This document shows, in pieces, positions 58,794-64,000 of a stretch of DNA of 64,000 nt. The number at the start of each line of letters is the position of its first letter. The first letter of the stretch is position 1. The DNA is from Adiantum capillus-veneris (taxonomy: Eukaryota > Streptophyta > Polypodiopsida > Polypodiales > Pteridaceae): positions 88,803,025 through 88,867,024 of the forward strand of contig CM043958.1 in assembly GCA_014529385.2 (NCBI GenBank), given 5' to 3'. The notes beneath the pieces are model-generated. The model did not search any database. It was given only the letters and a program-made list of their open reading frames with translations, and was not told the DNA's origin. The translations under genes were made by a program, and so were the position numbers.

Positions 58794-59400
58794 TCACTCC
58801 ACAAAGGGGAGTAAACCCAAAGCTTTGCGGAAAGCTTTGTATTTCTCACTAGACAATGCCTTTGTGAAAAGATCTGCAAGGTTGTCCTACGTTGGCACAT
58901 AAGCCAAGCTCATCTCTCCTGTTGAGAGCCTCTCTCTGACATAGTTGTAATACACCTCGATGTGCTTTGTGTGAGCATGAAAAACTGGGTTCCTCGCAAC
59001 TACCGATGCGCTCTGATTGTATGTGTAGATAGTGTTGGCACTATCCTGTCCAACACCCAAATTAGCCATAAGGCGTCTGAGCCATACACACTCAACCATA
59101 GCTGTGAAGACTGCCCTATACTCAGCCTCACAACTAGAAGTGTCCACATTACGTTGCTTCTTGCTCAATACATGAAATGTCAAGCATGAAACAAAAACCA
59201 CTTGTGGACACTCGCGTGTCAAAGCAACCAACCCAATGTGAGTCCGAAAAAGCATGTAAGTATGGTGGCAATGATCCCCCCTTGAGATAAAACAAGCCAA
59301 GGTGTAGAGTGACACTCAAGTGGCGGAAAATCCTCTGGATAGCTTGCCAATGCTTAGACCTTGGGCTATGCATAAATGTGTTGACATGTGAGACTGCAAA
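58794..59400 (-). pseudogene. Copia RNase H and C-terminus (minus strand)
   Basis: On the minus strand: KHWQAIQRIFRHLS, GLFYLKGGSLPPYL, HAFSDSHWVGCFDTRVSTSGF (first catalytic Asp), a frame change near 59160, SSCEAEYRAVFTAMVECVWL (Glu), NQSASVVARNPVFHAHTKHIEV, and after an in-frame TAG (58892) DNLADLFTKALSSEKY to TGA at 58794. The remainder of the element upstream of 59400 is missing. Confidence 0.88.
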
Positions 59401-60342
59401 CTAAATATCCAGCCTCGTGTCGCATACATAAATGAGGCATCTTGTCATAATAACTATTATCCAATTCTCCTAAATGATTTTCTCGTGTTAAACTGATCAT
59501 TTAATATGGGGAAGTACCAGGGGAGAAAAAGCTAGAATATTGGTTAAGTTGGCAGACCGGCCACAGTAGGGATGCAAAGGAGGGAAAATAGGGATTCAAA
59601 GGGGGGGGCATCTGCAAAAGAGCAATGTGCAACAATGGGCTCCAAAGACTTTAAGGTTCAGCCCATTAAGACTTCCAAAATGCTAAGGTTCCAAAATTCA
59701 AAGGTAAGTCCAAATGGTCAAGCTTAGTGGAATTGGATGCTTTGTGAGTGTACAAAAAATGCTTCGTGGTCCTAGATTGATGGGGGCGAGCCCTTTTAGT
59801 AGGGGATGAGAGAAAAACACACACACACACACTCATGCAAGCCCCTTTACACAAAGGGAATAAGGGACACATGTCAGCTCCCTAGCCCAGTTGCCCCCAA
59901 GGTGCACTTAAATCCTATTGGATGGCCATAGAGTTGGACCAATGAGAATTAGGCTAGAGTACTTTTAGTTTAATTCATTTAAAAACACTTGATAAAAGAA
60001 CCAATAAGAATTAAGCTCTCTAGAAGACTATTGGACAGTCTCCCAAGGGATCCAATGAGCATTTAGCAACCCAATGGCTTGCCTGATTCCTATTGGGCCA
60101 GAAGACAAAGGGGTTCAATGAGAGTTTAGTTGCATTATTTAATTACCTAAAGCTCTCACAAAAGGGGAAAGGGGGACACATGTCACAAGGCTATCACTTA
60201 TGCCTCTTAATTCCTATTGGTTAAGCTTGGAAAGGTCCAATGGGAAGCCAGCAGGAGGAATTAGCAAGAGGGGTCGACCAAGATGAGAGAGGGGGCTGAT
60301 TTGTGAAGGCATTATTCCACACACACTCACACAAGCTCATGT
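59401..60342. repeat. Noncoding region with diverged internal duplications
   Basis: Phrases such as GGGACACATGTCA occur at about 59866 and 60174, and TCCTATTGG..CCAATGAG alternations recur between 59910 and 60240, giving imperfect units. It precedes the truncated gag of gypsy B and may be its leader. No gene seen. Confidence 0.4.
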
Positions 60343-60666
60343 GTGAAGCAAGAAGACTCTCTCTATCCCTCTCAAGCTTTAATGGAAAGCTTATCATCTA
60401 CTCCGGGCAATTCCAATAACAACAAAGCTAAGGAGAAGGGAGTTTACAAAGGCAAAAACAAAGTCTCTCTTGAAGAGCTTGAGCGTTATCGCAAGGATAA
60501 CCGTTGTTTCAGGTGCGGCAAGCAAGGGCATGTGTACCGCGCTTTTCCTCAAAAGAACACCCGTCATGAGCCTCCTAGATCTACCTTAGTCGAAATCCAA
60601 GAAGAGGAAGCTCACCACAAAGGATCTCCTCTATTGCCATGCTTGGGGAAAGGTAAGACAACATGA
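60343..60666 (+). pseudogene. gypsy B gag C-terminal part, zinc knuckle
   Basis: CFRCGKQGHVYRAF is a CCHC knuckle whose last cysteine is changed to F. It is preceded by a Lys-rich stretch (NNNKAKEKGVYKGKNK). The main capsid part of gag is absent upstream, so the element is truncated at its 5' side. A frame change near 60655 leads into the protease. Confidence 0.75.
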
Positions 60667-61010
60667 TGCTTTTATTCTCTTTGACCCTGGTTCTACTCAC
60701 AATTTCATATCCACACAGTTGGCCACCAAGCTAGGCATCCAAGCCTATGAGATGGAAGATGTCCTACCCGCAGATGGTGCTTTCAAGGGGCAAGAAGCTT
60801 TAGTTACTCCCTTAATCAGAAAATTGAGGCTCCATGTCCAAATCTATGTGGACAAAGAGGACTTCTTTATCTCTCCTCTCAAGCATGAGGATGTAATCCT
60901 ATGGGCACCATGGTTTGATCTCATGGCTACCAATGTTAAATTCCCTGAAAGGAGAATCTACTTTAGGTTCAAGGAAAAAGATATGTACATAGATGCCAGA
61001 GAGATGGGTA
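60660..61010 (+). pseudogene. gypsy B aspartic protease
   Basis: [18 protein letters not shown] is the protease loop (DSG type, with S changed to P). [17 protein letters not shown] and [12 protein letters not shown] follow (counterpart of ILG..W). In the same frame the RT begins near 61160. Confidence 0.8.
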
Positions 61011-61129
61011 ACACCATACCCATTGCACATACGCAAGCTTTCAATAAATCAATAAAGAGCTCTATTTCTGTGTACATGATTTTTGTTAAAGATTATAATG
61101 CTTTAGCAAAAGAAAATGTAAACAATCAC

Positions 61130-62000
61130 AAGGAATTAGAGTTATCCAATTTTCTCAAGGGATTTCAAGATGTCGTTATTGACGACATCCCTTGTGAATT
61201 ACCTCCTAAACGAGGCAATGATGACCATGCAATTGAACTTCTTACAGGAAGTTCACCGCCTAATAAACCTCCTTATAGAGTTTCTCAAGCTCAACAAGAG
61301 GAGATTATGTGGCAAGTGCATGAGTTAGTTGAGAAGGGCATGGTTAGGCCTAGCTCATCTCCATTTTGCTCACCCGTGTTATTAGTGCAAAAGAAAGATG
61401 GCACATATCATATGTGTGTCGACTATAGAGCACTAAATAGGATCACTATCAAAAATAGGTTTCCCATTCCACGAAGACCTATTTGATAAGCTACAAGGAT
61501 AGACCTACTTCAGTAGGATTGACCTAAAAAGTGGCTACCATCAAATAAGGATAGTTGATCAAGACATTGTAAAGATCGCATTTCGCACTACGTTTGGTCT
61601 TTACGAATACATTGTCATGCCTTTTGGATTGACCAATGCACCAGCCACACACAACCGCTTGATGGAGAAGCTATTCAAGCCTCACCGAACCTTTATTGGA
61701 GTGTTCTTTGATGATATTATCATCTACTCTAATTCACTAGATGAACATAAGCAACACCTCCAGGTAATATTTCAAGTTTTAGGAGAGAATAAACTTTATG
61801 TTAATCAAAGGAAAAGTGAGTTTTTTCTTACAAGAGATTCAATATTTAGGTCACATTATCTCTCAAGATGGCATCCAAATGGATCCATCAAAGTTAGAGG
61901 TAATAAAAGGATGGCCTAACCCAAGGAATCTTCTTTAACTAAGAAGCTTTATGGGTATGTGTGCATACTATAGACGCTTCATGTAAAAGTTCTCACAAAT
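61130..62000 (+). pseudogene. gypsy B reverse transcriptase
   Basis: [54 protein letters not shown], then after a shift at about 61480 and a TAG near 61501 FSRIDLKSGYHQIRI, VMPFGLTNAPATHNRLM and the catalytic box GVFFDDIIIYS (FFDD, both Asp kept). Another shift near 61845 precedes the GHIISQDGI thumb motif. Typical chromovirus RT. Confidence 0.9.
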
Positions 62001-62460
62001 TGTGGGACCATTACATGACCTAACAAAGAAAAACATTAGGTATACATGGTCTACCAAGGAGAACAATGCTTTCAAAAAGCTTAAAGAAAAGATTATCTCT
62101 CAACCTGTGCTTACACTTCCGAATCTCTCAAAGCCATTTGAGGTCCAATGTGACGCTTGTGGTGATTGCCTTGGAGCTGTTTTGCTCCAAGAAAGGCACG
62201 CCATAGCCTATGAAAGCCGAAGGCTCAACCTTGTTGAGCAATCTCTAGGCATATATGAAAAGGAACTTCTCGCAGTTCTACATGCTTTAGACTCATGTAA
62301 GCACTATTTATTGGGGACTCCTTTCATTTTGTGGACGGATCACCAAAGTTTTAAGTACTTTAGACGCAGACCAAGCTCTCCGACAAACAAATGAGGTGGG
62401 CAAATTTTCTTTCACAATTTCATTTTCATATTGCTCAAAGTTGTTGGCAAGCATAATCAA
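62001..62460 (+). pseudogene. gypsy B RNase H
   Basis: FEVQCDACGDCLGAVLLQ (Asp), YEKELLAVLHALDSCKHYL (Glu) and FILWTDHQSFKYF (Asp) are all intact. Only one RNase H is present here, in contrast to elements A and D. A TGA at 62392 and a short shift precede the integrase (NQVADALSRRP). Confidence 0.9.
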
Positions 62461-63474
62461 GTAGCCGATGCACTCTCAAGACGGCCGAGAGTGAATGCGG
62501 TTTCCATAGCAACTCACAATGATCTATCTTCTATGATAGATGAGTATGCTATTGATCCCGATTTTAGAGATGTCATTTCAGCCCTTGCACTAGGGAAGAA
62601 AGAGGAACTATTTATTTTACAAGATGGTTATCTTCGCTATGGCAATAGACTATCCGCCGTTACCAACTCACTATGTGAGAAAGTAATGTATGAATCTCAT
62701 TCTCCTCCTTATGCGGGGCATAGAGGGATTCAATCTACCTTAAAAGGGATTGAAACATATTTCTATTGGCCTACCATGAAAGCAAACATATAAGAGTATG
62801 TTTCTAAATGTGTGGTATGCCAAAAGACAAAGTTTGATAGAGGGAAGCAACCTAGATTGCTTCAACCTTTTCCAATCCCTAACTCACCATGGGAGAGCAT
62901 ATCCATGGATTTTATCTTTGGATTGCCTAAGTCTATCCATGGGAATACGGGAATATGGACAATAGTAGATAGGTTCAATAAACAAGCTCATTTTATACCT
63001 GTCAAAAAGACTATCAAAGCCCATCAAATGGCAACCCTCTTCATATCACAAATCTTCAAGTACCATGGCTTGCTAATGTCCATAGTGTCGGATAGAGATC
63101 CTAGAATGAATAATAATTTCTGGAAGGGTCTCTTTGAGAATTTAGGGACAAGGATAAACTTCCCTTCGGCCTATCACCCGCAAACGGATAGCCAAAGTGA
63201 AATAGCTAACCTAACAATTCTTGATCTACTAAAAGCCTATGTAACGGAAGTAGATCAAAGGTCCCAATGGGAGAAGTACTTACCCTTAGTGGAGTATGCT
63301 TACAATAACACCGTACATACTTCCACGGGAAAAGCACCTTTCGAGGTAATTGAGGGAAGATCAAAAAGTCCCCTGCTACTTACGGTACATGGGAAGATCT
63401 TCATTGCAGATGAGTATAGCCAAGACCTACAAGAATCTTTCCAAAAGATTAAGGATGCTATCTCTATCTCATAG
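62461..63474 (+). pseudogene. gypsy B integrase
   Basis: The HHCC region (YESHSPPYAGHRGI, then after an in-frame TAA at 62791 CVVCQKTK) and the DDE triad are present: counted from 62812, D33 (SMDFIFG), D94 (VSDRDP) and E130 (DSQSEIAN), again with 35 residues between the last two. TAG at 63472 interrupts the frame. Confidence 0.9.
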
Positions 63475-63990
63475 CAAAGGCAAAAGCCTGCCGCTAATAA
63501 GCACATAAGAGCCCAAGCCTTTAAAGAAAATGATTGGATCTTAGTTAAATATCCCAAGGCTCGATTAAGGCACACGACGGGCAAGAATCCTATTGGACAC
63601 CAAAAGTACTATGCTAAGTTAGCAAAAAGGTACTATGGTCCCTTCCAGATTCTTAGACCAATCAATGACATGGCCTATTAACTCAAATTGCCCAACCATT
63701 GGCTCATACACAATGCTTTTCATGTGAGCCTACTAAAGCCTTACAAAGGAGAGCCACCTCAAGAACCAACTATTGAAGACCCACTGGAGATCAAGGACCA
63801 AGAAGAGGTGTTGTAGCCCGAGTCCATTCTTCGACATGAAGACAAGGTATTAAGAGGCGGTAAGATTATCCGACGGTACCTTATTAAGTTTAAAAATTAT
63901 CCTTTTGAAGATGCTAGATGAATGCAAGGCATACAATTAAAGGATAGCCTAAACCTTGTCAATGCTTACAATGCTTCCCTAGAGTAAGCA
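63475..63990 (+). pseudogene. gypsy B integrase tail with chromodomain
   Basis: In the same frame after TAG 63472: KRYYGPFQILRPIN is the GPY/F module, FHVSLLKPYKG follows, and a chromodomain ends the protein (ESILRHEDKVLRGG, then YLIKFKNYPFEDAR, with the usual next W as TGA). Further stops at about 63678 (TAA) and 63814 (TAG). Chromodomains direct integration to marked heterochromatin in chromoviruses. The C-terminal stop at 63986 is just inside the window and no LTR is seen. Confidence 0.85.
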
Positions 63991-64000
63991 AATGTACAAA

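Overview
The window is plant nuclear DNA dominated by decayed retrotransposons. The evidence is plant-type Ty3/gypsy elements with two RNase H domains, a chromodomain gypsy element, several Ty1/copia elements, primer-binding sites complementary to initiator tRNA-Met, a plant LINE, and one spliced host gene whose closest known relatives are plant CDT1 proteins. Long CT/GA microsatellites are frequent. I cannot name the species. The degree of decay and the (GA)n abundance would suit a large, repeat-rich genome such as a fern, lycophyte or conifer, but that is only an impression.

Layout. 1-4901: gypsy element A (+), gag to integrase, with frameshifts and in-frame stops, followed by noncoding or LTR-like DNA to about 7.2 kb. 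8.2-9.2 kb: two LTRs of one family facing each other. 9.5-11.6 kb: gypsy fragments (-). 12.1-14.6 kb: an LTR element (-) with an unrecognised gag-like ORF. 14.6-15.6 kb: a degenerate 284-bp repeat. 16.5-18.9 kb: copia (+) with a 770-bp LTR carrying (CT)37. 19.4-24.2 kb: decayed, unrecognised, apparently spliced gene (-) with a zinc-ligand cluster and an intron made of GTACCAAA-like repeats. 24.3-31.2 kb: gypsy element D (-), split by a precisely bounded 4171-bp TG...CA insertion (25071-29241, target duplication GAGTA) that contains a 152-bp tandem array. 31.9-32.7 kb: a TTATGG array. 33.6-42.2 kb: copia (+) whose gag is split by a 5440-bp element (33975-39414, target duplication GGCAA) with LTRs of only about 140 bp. 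42.3-47.95 kb: further copia pieces and a striking inverted repeat around poly-C, (CT)n and poly-G. 50.1-51.5 kb: LINE remnant (+). 52.66-56.44 kb (-): an apparently intact nine-exon CDT1 replication-licensing gene. 58.5-59.4 kb: copia 3' end and LTR (-). 60.3-64 kb: chromodomain gypsy (+), degenerate.

The only gene I consider likely functional is CDT1. Its coding exons join in frame with GT...AG introns to give 782 codons. It has two E2F-type sites just upstream and an unusually long central exon with three diverged repeats rich in SP/TP sites. The most informative mobile-element results are the two nested insertions with exact target-site duplications, which date the insertions relative to their hosts.
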